Shown: in pieces, positions 40,834 through 50,697 of the stretch
How positions within the stretch are numbered: the stretch's first letter is position 1
Layout: each line of letters starts with the position of its first letter
Assembly: GCA_031771865.1 (NCBI GenBank)
Contig: JASISA010000022.1
Coordinates: 1,736,001 to 1,800,000 of the forward strand
Direction of reading: 5' to 3'
From: Nothophaeocryptopus gaeumannii
Lineage: Eukaryota; Ascomycota; Dothideomycetes; Mycosphaerellales; Mycosphaerellaceae
DNA: 64,000 nt
Made by a program: the position numbers and the translations under genes
The notes under the pieces: generated by a model
What the model saw: the letters and a program-made list of their open reading frames with translations, nothing else
What the model was told of the DNA's origin: nothing
Databases searched by the model: none

Positions 40834-42071
40834 CACTAGGTTCAAGGTAAAGTCAAGGCCCAGCTCGTTAGTGTTCGCTGCTTTTGCGTCGTATACGCTA
40901 TCGGAATCGGTGCTACCAGTTGCTATCGTGAATCTCGATCCAGCGCGAAATCGGCATCTCGCTCTCGTCTTCTAGATCGGTATAGAGGAAGGGCGCCATA
41001 AATTTCCTGTTTGCTGCTTAACTAAGGCTAACACTAGGAAGAATAGGCTAAGTACCGAAAGAAGGATAGCGATGCTACTGCAACTTCGGCGACTCAATGA
41101 ACCGACGAAAGTCTGTTTCCGCCTCGCTGCTGCAAGCAGCCATTCTCGTTTGATCAGGTCTTGCCACAGCGTCCGGACCTCGCCGGCCAGTTCGCTATCA
41201 AGCGAATCGAGCTGTCAGACAAGCACCGCGTCTACTGTCACGTCCCGACTTGCTCGAAGTACATCCCGGACGGAGACCGCAAGCAGAACGTCGCTCGATG
41301 CCGTACCTGCAAGACCAACACTTGCATTCCTTGCAAAACCGCCGCTCATCCTGGCGAAGACTGCCCAAGCGATGAGAATGTCGAGGCCACGATTGCCCTG
41401 GCCAAAAAGGAGACCTGGCGCTGATGTGGAGGATGCGGTTGTATGGTCGAGCTGCAGTACGGCTGCAAGCACATGACGTGAGCTAATGATCTGACATGTT
41501 TCAACTTGACGGCTCCTGACATGTACACAGTTGCCGTTGCAAGACCGAGTTCTGCTACGTATGCGAGCAACACCCTTACTACGTTCCCGACCCGAAGCGA
41601 CCCGGCCACAAAATCCGCACTTGTAAGTGTCCTCAGTTCGACCGAAACCGCCTCTTGGCTCGCGCTCGTCAAGTCGTTGAGCGTGAAGGCGGCCGGTAGG
41701 GAGACGCCGCGGTGAACGCCATGGCGCGACGCCTTGAGCGAGGTCACAACCGCGATCACGACAACTTCGAGTATGTGGATGTGAGTGATCTGCAGTGCGA
41801 GGAGTGCCGGGACGTCCTCGGTCAGTTCATCTGGCGCTGCGATCAGTGCTGTCACGCAGCAGCGTTGTCACCATGCAGGTAACTGTTTAGGAAACGATTG
41901 GCAGTAATAGCTGGGCAATATAGAGTGTATTGTTGTATATCTATTTCCGAGTGTGAAAATTCAGAGGAGTAGTTGGGTTGCCAAGCCCGAGGCTAGTGCC
42001 TGAGGCAGGGGCTGCCTCGTGACAAGTGCCGTGTGCAGATTTGCTGGCGCTGCCGGAACAACCGCCGCTAA

Positions 42072-42555
42072 GGCCCACTAAAACTCGGGCTCAACGATGG
42101 GCCTCCCATATTCGACATCATAAACAGATCATTCTGCTGCCATAAGGGAGCTGCAGGGCGCGGATGGAGCCATGAGGTTCTGACCGACTAGTTCTACCAC
42201 AAGGTAGTCATATGAGCACATAGAAGAGCCTATCATAGATCAGAGAGTCGTGAAATGAAATCACTGCATCTCTAACTTCCTGTATCTCTGTCCGTCCTCT
42301 CATCGGGCTAGGGGACTCCATGAAACTGGCCTCCATTGCCCGTCCAGGAAGATATCATAACGCAAGCGGAGATCAACGAGCTCAGGAGGCCGTCCTCCGC
42401 TAAATGGGAGACGCAGGCCGCGCCCTTCGACAAGCTAGGGAGCCTGCGAGAGAGCGGCCCATCGATTCCTTCGATGAAGGCTTCCTACGGCAAGCAAGGA
42501 ACGAACGAGTCCAACTGGAGCTGAGAAACTGGCGTCTGAACAAAATGAGACGTGA
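42072..42555. other. Between RBR copies 3 and 4
   Basis: About 480 bases without a recognisable gene. Confidence 0.3.
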
Positions 42556-42984
42556 GACAGAGAGCCCGTCAGACAGGAGGGTAGCCGATGCCAAGAGGCA
42601 CAAGCCAGAAGAGAACGAGGGTCGGCTGAGATGTGGCGTAATATGGATGTTATCAGACAGGACGCCGAGCGACGCCGAGAGGAAGAAATGGACCGAGTGT
42701 TTCATGCAGCGATGGCGCCTCTGCGGAGAAGGACGCATGAGACATGAACAGGGCGTACTGGCCGCGCTCAACAGGCGATTGCTGCACAATCTCCGCAGGC
42801 TCGTGGGGTGGCTGATGAGGACACCCGCAACGACCAGGAGTGCGCGATTCACACATGGACCAGAGTCGACGGAAAACATCGATGTGAGGGTTGCCACTGT
42901 TTCCTCCCTCAGTTCATCTTCCGCTGCCGAAGCTGTAAGGTGCAGCGATGCTATCATTGCCGCACCCAGCACGGAAGGGAATGA
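42556..42984 (+). pseudogene. RBR ligase copy 4, C-terminal fragment
   Basis: The frame reads a helical Arg/Glu-rich region (SAEMWRNMDVIRQDAERRREEE), a TGA near 42748, then QECAIHTWTRVDGKHRCEGC, CFLPQFIFRCRSCKVQRCYHC and a stop at 42982-42984. The last 55 residues match the C-terminal Cys/His block of RBR copies 2 and 3. RING1, IBR and RING2 are absent. A longer frame in another phase (42404-43033) is a shadow. Confidence 0.65.
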
Positions 42985-43150
42985 GCGCGATCTCGAGCTT
43001 CACAGAAGAAGCAAGACCACTGTGCTGTGTTGATACATCCGGCCAAGCGATCTACAAGCATGAGACTGTAAGCTAGTCAGAGAGGTCTCAGTAGCAATCA
43101 AACGAAGTTACCACCTTCTATAACTCCCTTCACTTCTGTTCGCTATCTCT

Positions 43151-44047
43151 CTACTGCCCCTCCGCCTTCGCCTTCACCCTCCCCTCCCTCTCCTGTATAG
43201 GCCTAACATCGTCCCAAATCGGCCAAGGAATCTGAAACCCCTCCATAACCCTTCCATAACTAATCCCCTGTAACCTCCCAATCGGCTTACTCTTCGCCGG
43301 ATCAATAAATTTCCTATCCTCATCAACTACATCCTCCCTGACCCAAAATCTAGTCCCTTCCAGGATCGTAATCACATTTGCGACTTTGCCTGGTTTCGAA
43401 CGGGACATGATGTCTTGGATGAAGATGAGTTTGCATTCGACTGCGAAGACGGCTTCGGATATGCGGGAGGCTTTGACGTGGGAGCAGGGGGCAGGGGTGA
43501 GGCCTGTGAGGGCCCATTCGGAGACTCCGTAGGGGGTGGACATGGCGGCTGCGTTGGAGGCTTCGAGGATATCTTCTGTTAGGACGTTGATTACACATTC
43601 TCCGGTGGCTTTCAGGTTTGCGAGACTGTCTTTGGGCGAGTCTGGGCCGACGGCATGGGCCACCACGAAACTTGGTGGGTCGTGGGACATGGCTTGAAAG
43701 AATGAGTAGGGCGCGAGGTTGGTGGACTGTCCGTCTGCGGAGACTGTTGAGACGACTGCCGTTGGCCGGGGAATGACTGCCGATGTTATGAGGCGGTAGT
43801 TCCATGCTGGGTCGCGGCCTTCTTCGAAGGGATCAATGGCGATTTGGTTGGTTCTCGATGGATCGCCTGTGTTATTACCGCCGTCGCCGAACTTCCAATC
43901 TGGTTTCTTGGTTTTGGTCCAGACAAATTCAGTTGACTCGTTCCAATCGGGTCGAGTGTTCTCAGTGAGTTTGAAGTCCCGCGGATTGCGGGATCTCTTG
44001 TCGGCTTGCCCAGTTCCTGGTGTGCCATTAGAGGTAGGTGCTGCCAT
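43151..44047 (-). CDS. Flavin reductase-like FMN-binding protein
   Basis: About 298 residues with a flavin reductase-like (split-barrel, FMN-binding) domain spanning about 80-260. Landmarks: RLITSAVIPRPTAVVSTV at the start, NLAPYSFFQAMSHDPPSFVV in the FMN phosphate region, KDSLANLKATGECVINVL, and the closing GRLQGISYGRV. The short N-terminal extension has two tryptophan-containing TRPDW/KPDW segments. Family members are NAD(P)H-flavin oxidoreductases or flavin donors for oxygenases; the partner is unknown. Start taken at MAAPTSNGTPG; an in-frame ATG 19 codons upstream is possible. Single exon. Confidence 0.8.
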   Translation of the reverse strand: MAAPTSNGTPGTGQADKRSRNPRDFKLTENTRPDWNESTEFVWTKTKKPDWKFGDGGNNTGDPSRTNQIAIDPFEEGRDPAWNYRLITSAVIPRPTAVVSTVSADGQSTNLAPYSFFQAMSHDPPSFVVAHAVGPDSPKDSLANLKATGECVINVLTEDILEASNAAAMSTPYGVSEWALTGLTPAPCSHVKASRISEAVFAVECKLIFIQDIMSRSKPGKVANVITILEGTRFWVREDVVDEDRKFIDPAKSKPIGRLQGISYGRVMEGFQIPWPIWDDVRPIQEREGRVKAKAEGQ

Positions 44048-45152
44048 TGTGCAACTCAACTGCACTAGTCTGTGGTGACTCTTGTCTTTCTCACTTCTGG
44101 ACATATGCCTTCTTGTATGGTCGTCCAGATAAGCAACATGTAGCTTCGGCCCGAACTGTCAGACTCCGTCGGCCGATGAACCCAGATCAGTACGGAGGAC
44201 CCCGGTGGATGATGAAAGTCTCCCCTGCACGCAATGCTTGGAAATACGCAGATTTGATTCGATGTCGACTTGGAATTTGTAGCTTGCGTGATGTTGTGCT
44301 TCGACTTATACCTCGCTGAGCTTAGTAATGAGTATGTCGGTAAGCTGAGCGGCAGTTGCGGCCCAGATCTACGCTAGCTGCCCGACAAGGATGTGTCCGA
44401 GAGTTATTGTCTATAGCAGAGGAATCATTGAGTGGCAGATTGATTTGTCAGTTGTCAGCGTTGCGTGAACAGAACGCCATTGACTCATTGTGAGTAGCTG
44501 GATTTGGAGCTTCTAAGCGTTTGGTGAACGTTTTACCGTGAACGTTTTACCGTGAACATGTATATGAAGGGAGAGCCGGTTCCAAGGGCTGGAGCAAGAG
44601 GCACTGCAGATCATTGATAACGTGTAATGTTTGCAATCTGGTTTACATTCATAGTCTTACATCTCAATGATGAATCAAGCGAGTGTGTTGCAAAGGCATC
44701 GCGATCCTGCCCCTATCTTCCATCCCAGAATGTCAGGATGCGAAGCCCCAGTCTTCAAAAGGAATCCCTCAAAAGCGAGCGTGTTCCATAAGCATTCCCA
44801 GACCGTAGTCCCCTTTTGGTTCTTATCCGTAAAAGCAATCGCGCATTCGTAAGGAGACAGAAGAAGGCCAGCCCCAAACACCAAGCTCGTTGATATACCT
44901 TACCGCTTGTGGCGGATTCAGGTGGTGTTGTGCTGTGAGATGTCGCTATGGCCGACCTTGTCATCTGTCGTACAGATTCGTCGTTCGCATGTGAAGTTTT
45001 GTATGTGTGGTTCGTAATTCGTAGTCCGTGATTCGTAGTTCGTCGTCGTCTGTTGTATTGTGTAGTTCTTCGTCTCCTAGGTCTCCCCGTAGCTCGCCTC
45101 ACCGCTTTGCGCGGGCGTCGGCAGCTATATCTTGTCGACTGCTGCACGTCTC
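44048..45152. other. Intergenic
   Basis: About 1.1 kb with no gene recognised. It contains the 14-base repeat below and a short TTCGTAGT-like simple run at about 45010-45045. Confidence 0.35.
44524..44557. repeat. 14-base tandem repeat
   Basis: GTGAACGTTTTACC twice in tandem plus a partial third copy. Confidence 0.8.
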
Positions 45153-45722
45153 TTAGTCACGGCACTGGCCACGAGGCGCACGCAGGAAGAAGTCCTGCGA
45201 AGCCAGGCCACGGGCCTGGCGGCGAGCCTCACGACGAGCTTGACGGACGAGATAAGCCTGGTGATCGGCTTCGCGACGAGCCTCGTAGGCTGCTTGACGC
45301 TGAACAGCAGCGGCCTGGGCTTGAACGGCGGCTTCCTGCTGGCGAAGGCGACGAGCAGCGGCAGCCTCGGCCCATGCCTTCTCGTGGACGCTGAAGTCAG
45401 CCGTCAGGGGCTTGCCGTTGGCGATGAGACGGGCCTTCTCGGCGTCCGCATTCGCCTTCTTCTGGGCCTTCTGCTCGTCTGTGAGCTTTGGACGACGTGG
45501 AGAGACCTCGACAAAACCATCGTTCTCGTCCTGGATAGCAATAGTGGCAGTCGTGCTGGAGGTGTTGACTCCCTCATCGTCGGAAGCAGCGTTGTTGGGA
45601 GCCCCGCCGGCGACAAATATGGAAACGTCCTCGACTTCGGCAAGGGTACGCGGAGTGCGACGCAAGAGGTACATGTTGTAGCGAGGGTCGGAGTTAGACA
45701 CAAGAGCTGCGGCAGCGTCCAT
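45153..45722 (-). CDS. Paralogous Ala/Arg-rich helical protein, copy A
   Basis: 189 residues from the first ATG (MDAAAALVSNSD); the frame is open further upstream without an ATG, so an extra 5' exon is possible. The middle reads GFVEVSPRRPKLTDEQ, followed by a long Ala/Arg/Gln-rich helix containing ADHQAYLVRQARREARRQ. Copy B at 48.2-48.7 kb has the same order (GFVEA, RRPQLTEEQ, ADHQAYLVR), and homology continues past the stop of copy A into an ARAKR end, suggesting that the original protein was longer. Charged single helix or coiled coil; no known domain. The opposite strand has an equally long frame, which I take as a shadow because the paralogy is on this strand. Confidence 0.55.
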   Translation of the reverse strand: MDAAAALVSNSDPRYNMYLLRRTPRTLAEVEDVSIFVAGGAPNNAASDDEGVNTSSTTATIAIQDENDGFVEVSPRRPKLTDEQKAQKKANADAEKARLIANGKPLTADFSVHEKAWAEAAAARRLRQQEAAVQAQAAAVQRQAAYEARREADHQAYLVRQARREARRQARGLASQDFFLRAPRGQCRD

Positions 45723-47192
45723 TTCGTCGGAGCGTGGAGCTCTGAACGAATTCTGTTGAAGCTGTTGGTAGCCAGGGTAATGGGTTGAGTAGTTGGTAAG
45801 GGTGGTCAAGGCCGGTAGTAGATTCGGTGGCGGACGAGTGCTGTAAATTTAGGTAGGTTTGAGCTTGTGTGGTGATTGTCGTTCTGTTTGGATGTAGAGG
45901 AAAGAAGTCCAAGAGCGCTTTGAACGGAGGCTTATTAATGGTTGAGTACAGGGTCGCGACAGTGAACAACCCGCATTTCGCGATGCATATGCACTTCCAA
46001 GCATCATGTGCAAGCCATTGTCGCGGTAGCGTGAAAGTGCAGCGTGAGTCAAGCATGTGAAGGAAGCACGGTCATTTCCCGGATTGCCATCTTCAATTGC
46101 AACTTTGGGGTCTGCGGCTGCCAAGAATGATGGTGAATGGGATCAATATGTCAAACTCAATGCCACTGATTACGGCGAGAATGCTCCGTTAGCAACTGGG
46201 AGGTCAGCGCGCTGGTGAACGAGGGTAGAGAGCCTCTACACATGCTCGATCTCGCCTTGACGTGTCATTGGGGGCACTCCCTTCATTCACATGCAGATAG
46301 TGACGTGGCGAAGGTGTTCGGTAGGTGCATAAAGAATGGTGTACGAATTCCAAAAGTCTATCCATAGATGTTAGTATAGAGACATGTTGAGCACAAAGGG
46401 TAATTGTGGCAACACACTATGCGTATACCAGATCATACTGCACTAGATCGCACTTCAGGATGAATCCTCAGTGCAAGCATAGAGGACTACAGTAGAGTTT
46501 TGAGGGTGGGGATCCTGCAGCAAACATGAGCGCGAGGTGGTCTCGTATTCCTAGAGAAGGTCCATTACAATGCCGCTTTGTGTCTGCCAAATGGGCTTTG
46601 AGAGATCAGACCTATAATGATATTCACTGCCACAGAGCCCACTTTGATGCCTCGCGGTTCTGGCCTGCTCGTGGACTGAACGTCGCTCAGTCAAGACCAG
46701 ATCTTGCTGCTGGTTCCCGTTCCGGGCTGTTGAAGGTACCGACGAGAGTCAAAGCTCTCAACCAAGCGAGAGCGGCAGACTTGCATCTCCGCTCCATTGA
46801 TACATTCTGTGCACTTGGGGAAAGGACTTCAGTGCAAATTCCAAACAGGGGAAGATTTCAGGAGGAGCCAACGTGGCGTTTTTGCCTCAGGCAACTCGGA
46901 GCGGAAAATGGGTTGACCGGGTGGCAAAAAACAGAATACATCTCCCGTACAAAACCATACTGTTCATATCCCGATCCCCCCCCAATCACACCTTTCATGC
47001 ATGTGAAAGCATCACATATAAGACAATAAGATGCTATCAATCGAGCGAGAGCGCCTCGTCAGCCACCTCCATGCTACCTCCCTTGAATCTCTCCATCTTA
47101 CGCCTCTGACCTCTGGTAGCAACAACGCTAAAGCTCTTTCCTAGTCCGACTTCTGCAAGATTACTTAGTTGACCCCTACTGTCTGGGCGTTT
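45723..47192. other. Intergenic
   Basis: About 1.5 kb. A 167-codon plus-strand frame (46526-47029) lacks convincing composition. A sequence near 46011-46034 resembles the unit repeated at 48.97-49.24 kb. Confidence 0.35.
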
Positions 47193-47626
47193 CTATGCGC
47201 CGATGCCCGGACTCGGCAACTTGTACCCGGTCCCCTTCCTATCGACAGCGTCCCTCCACTGGCTTATTTTCGTCCGAATTACAGCTGCTATGGTCCTCCT
47301 CTTATGTGAGAGTCGATACCCGTCATCTTTCCGGTCCGCAAATGCGGACTCATCAGACTCTGAAGCTGCTACGCCAGCCTCTTGCGCTTCGAGCCTCACA
47401 CGCTCGTACTCGGATTCGGCTTCGCTGATCTTCTTTATCTATTGCATCTGAGTACGCAGATGAGCTCGACCAAACTCGGACTTCGTGCGGGTCGTGAATA
47501 GTATCTGTTGGAATCGAAGCAGCTCCTGACCGTAATCGTCTCGCGTCTTCTGGAACCGAGCCTCTGCGCCTTCGAGCAGTCTTTTTGCTTGGCTTCGGCG
47601 TGCCTGAAGTCGACTTTGCTCGCCAT
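47193..47626 (-). pseudogene. Broken coiled-coil protein, function unknown
   Basis: Starts MASKVDFRHAEAKQK, then shifts frame at an A5 run (47586-47582 on this strand). One extra A would lead into RLLEGAEARFQKTRDDYGQ, LLRFQQILFTTRTKSEFGR and HLRTQMQ, a TAG at 47441-47439, then IKKISEAESEYERVRLEAQ, ESDESAFADRKDDGYRLSHK and ISQWRDAVDRKG to the stop at 47195-47193. The total length is 434 bases, one short of a multiple of three, as expected from a single loss. Long heptad-like helix; no family recognised. Confidence 0.6.
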
Positions 47627-48203
47627 CTGAGCCGCAGAATATCTCCTTTGATCACTATGCCGAGATTTATCTGAGTCGGCATTGGCACCAACACTTTATG
47701 TGCTTCTTGGAAATGACAGACACAGCGACTCAAGTCGCATCAATAGCTGACATTGCTCGGCTTCGCGCCCTATCAACCTCATCCTCGCCAACTATTCAAG
47801 ACTCGTTGTCTGACAGCTCTGCAGTTGGTCCAGCGAGCAAGATCACATGCATCTCGCAGGACCACCATGGGCACTAAACGACTTTCATAAACGGAGCAAG
47901 CCACTTTTCCCAAGTCGAATGTCTTCATCAACAGAATCGTATCAGTCGCGATATCGTCTTAAAAGGATGGGCCACTGAATCTCTGAAGCAGACGATCAAT
48001 GAGAATTTATTTGTGGGGAGAACTCTCGCATGAATAACATGAGTGCTGGTCTGGAAGTAAAGACTTTTGATATGGAAGAATGATGAAAATGGAAGAGTTG
48101 TGTCTTCAGAAATCCGTCAAGTTCTATTTCTAATGTTACATGCCCATGTCCGATCCCATTGAGTGTTAAGAAACGAAAAGCAATATGAATCTCCTAGCTC
48201 ACC
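47627..48203. other. Intergenic
   Basis: About 580 bases. The minus-strand frame upstream of the coiled-coil start stays open to a TAA at 47698-47696 (SVGANADSDKSRHSDQRRY), so the true protein may begin earlier through another exon. Confidence 0.3.
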
Positions 48204-48727
48204 TTACCGCTTTGCGCGGGCCTCGGTGGCTTCATTGCGGTTGAAGAAGGTGGATATCGCTTCGCGACGGCCCTCTTAAGCTGCACAGGCCTGACGACGG
48301 GCCTCACGCACCAGGTAAGCCTGGTGATCAGCGTCTCGCTGATCACGACGAGCTTGACGCACCAGATAGGCCTGGTGGTCAGCCTCACGACGGGATCGCC
48401 GCTCGATGTATGCAGTGCGGTCAGCAGCTCGACGCTCCCGCGCGGCACGCTGATCAGCAGCCTCGTGGACGAGGAAGTTGGCTGTGGCTGGTCTGCCCTC
48501 AGCAATATGGTGAGCTCGCTCGGCCTCAGCATTAGCGCGACGCTCTGGTCTCTGCTCTTCGGTCAGCTGTGGTCGACGAGTTGGGCTTCAACGAAACCGC
48601 CGTTGTCGCCGTCGTTGCTGCTCGTGTTGGAGAGGGCGGTCTGAGCGGCCTCTTGCTCTGCTCTTGCAACCTCTGCGCGGAAAGCAGGGTGGCTGCGGTT
48701 GATGTTGCGGATAGTAAAGGTCGACAT
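48204..48727 (-). pseudogene. Paralogous Ala/Arg-rich helical protein, copy B, broken
   Basis: Starts MSTFTIRNINRSHPAFRAEV, reaches GGFVEA, and then shifts at a CCC run (GGG at 48583-48585 on the plus strand). One more C gives APTRRPQLTEEQ, ATANFLVHEAADQRAARER and two near-identical blocks, EADHQAYLVRQARR and DADHQAYLVREARR. A TAA lies at 48278-48276, and the same frame continues to an ARAKR end and TAA at 48206-48204. The span is one base short of a multiple of three. It is clearly homologous to copy A at 45.2-45.7 kb and is on the same strand. Confidence 0.65.
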
Positions 48728-50697
48728 AGTACTTCAAGGTGTGGTTGAATTGGTCTTAACGGTGGTTGTTCTCGGTACAAGTGTGTGATGCCTTGTCGAA
48801 TGTTTGTGGGCACGTGTGAGTCTGACTTTGTAGGCTCGTTCGTAGGTATGGTTGTATGTGAGGAAGAAACAGGTTCCAGAGCGTGGAGAACGAAGACATT
48901 TATAGAGCGAGTTCTGGGAAGTCAATCGTGAAGAATTGTTGTTCTCCACCCGCATGCACTAGCAAAGGTCGTGTGAAAGCCATTGTTGCAATGGCAGGAG
49001 GACAAAGGAGGTCTTCTTGGGGCCGTGAAGAGCAAGGCGTTCATTCACCTCAATGCCATTGTCAGGCCCGGCTCCCGAGGTCCTGGCATTGATCGCGGAG
49101 GTAAAGGTGAGTGTGAAAGCCGTTGTTCCGGTAGTTTGACCAAAGGGCTGTCAATGTGCGCATGAAAGAGAACGCATTCATTTCTTCCAATGCCATTGTC
49201 AGGGATGGTTTCCTGATCTAATGCACCGACAGTGGTGCTAGATGGGAGGGATTGATTAAGCTGGAGGCTACTGTTTAGAGACCAACGCCAGTTCGTTGAT
49301 GAACAAGGATCGCGCATGCAATGAGAGTGCCGCTGCACATGCTGGACCATCTCGTTGTCATGGATTCTTCTGCGTCATTCACGTCTCTGGATGGCAATAG
49401 TAAAGGACATACTGATGGTCGTGAAGATCGTGGTGAACAACGCTCATTCTCCGACACCTCTTCACCAATGAGTGTCGATTACAATCCATTGTTCGGGTGT
49501 CGTGACAAAAGAAACTTCTCTGAGCGGGTGAAGCACAACGCCATCGTTCACCGCCATGATATGGTGTGGGTCAACGCCATTTAGAGAATGCCCCGTTCAC
49601 CAGGCAGGGAATAAGGGCACTGTGCGAAATCATTGCCAATGATCCGGGCTTCAATGCCACTGTAGCGTCTCAGAACTCATCGTGGAGGCGGAGACAGAGT
49701 CACCAGAACAGCAGGCACGCCGTTGTACACGCCAGCTTCACCTTCCAACGGTTGGTCTTATCCCCTGGCACAGCTCTCAGAAGAGCATGAGTGAATGATG
49801 TATAGAAAAATGGTTCTGGCAGGTCATTTGTTCCGACGCCTGATACACGTGCAAATATAGGAACATACGCTGTGTATACTCTGCTGCTTTGCATAAGTAA
49901 GTGTTGGCGAATGCTGGAGCACTGCAAATCTACGCAAGAAGGAGTGTAGTCCTAGGGATCTGCTCAGCGAAGGTGACACATTGTCTCGTGACTGAAGGCC
50001 AAGATGAGATGCTAGACCACTTCGCATACGACATTTGAGACTTCGAAGGGTGAGTCTCAGGATGCATCTCGCAGCATGCTGTCTCCCAGTTGCATGATCT
50101 GGCCCCTGACTAAAGTTCCGTGTCCTCAAAGCATTTTTGTTGTGTGTGAGAGGGACAAAGGTGTGGCTACCCGGAAGACCGATAACCTCACAAATTCCCC
50201 GACGGCCGGAGGGCCCCTGTTGTGAACTCAGTTGCATCGCCACATGTGGGCTATATGTTAGACGTTAGAAGAGTGTGGGAAGCACGTGAAAATGACCTCG
50301 TCTCGTGAAGCCTCGGCTTGAATCCTTCGGATCCTTCGAGAGGTGAATACAGCCTTCCTTCTTGGCATTGCACATGGCTTATTGGTGCAGTCCAGAACGA
50401 TCTCCGTGCTGAACATAGCAGACGACTATCTCATAGATTGAGCTCTGCATCCACTCTTGCTTGGAATCATTGTACAACTGGATTTCGGAGTTGCGATTTG
50501 TCGCTGTGCCTGAGGCAGGGTTGTCAATCAGGCATGGTTTGTTAGATACCGTTGTGTTTCAGTACCATTCAGCTCTGGCACAGGCAGAAGGCATAAACAA
50601 GACGATTCTTGCCCTTGAATTCGTCCCTCACCCTCTTCGAGAACTGAGAAGATAACAATTCAAGAAACTTACCTTGGCTCCCACAGCGTTCGCAAAA
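48728..50697. other. Gene-poor interval with degenerate repeats
   Basis: About 2 kb. The first part is the copy B promoter; 48971-49240 is a two-copy degenerate tandem (listed separately). No gene recognised in the remainder. Confidence 0.35.
48971..49240. repeat. Degenerate tandem repeat, about 140-base unit, two copies
   Basis: Both units start GTGTGAAAGCC(A/G)TTGTT (48971 and 49111) and both end with CAATGCCATTGTCAGG (about 49053 and 49190), with diverged sequence between. CAATGCCATTG is itself a near-palindrome, and variants recur to about 49660. Confidence 0.6.

Larger units (their letters stand above)
40070..41070. other. About 1 kb of foreign DNA inside RBR copy 3
   Basis: RBR homology is lost across this stretch and resumes afterwards, so it was inserted or translocated here. 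The edges are approximate. It contains the small secreted protein gene and two tandem arrays. I see no terminal inverted repeats or target duplication that would identify the mechanism. Confidence 0.5.
39582..42071 (+). pseudogene. RBR E3 ligase copy 3, split and nonsense-mutated
   Basis: Exon 1 39582-39678 (MTARNRQGVSPS) and exon 2 from 39734 (GT-AG intron) give a helical N-terminus ending in ECTGCFERVPEDDL and SCKHFY, the start of RING1. A frame change follows, then RBR similarity stops near 40070. It resumes near 41100 with ESLFPPRCCKQPFSFDQV, an IBR (YCHVPTCSKYIP, CRTCKTNTCIPCK), RING2 (CGGCGCMVELQYGCKHMT), an intron (41478-41530) and CRCKTEFCYVCEQHP. Stops lie at about 41098, 41422-41424 and 41698. 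The final Cys block is itself split: FIWRCDQC is near 41850, and CRVQICWRCRNNRR with its stop is at 42030-42071. This copy is dead. Confidence 0.75.

Noticed and set aside
42404..43033. 209-codon plus-strand frame over RBR copy 4
   Set aside because: The Cys/His block is in another phase, so this longer frame is the shadow.
45132..45788. 218-codon plus-strand frame opposite copy A
   Set aside because: Paralogy with copy B supports the minus strand.
46526..47029. 167-codon plus-strand frame
   Set aside because: No domain, no conserved neighbour, composition like non-coding DNA.
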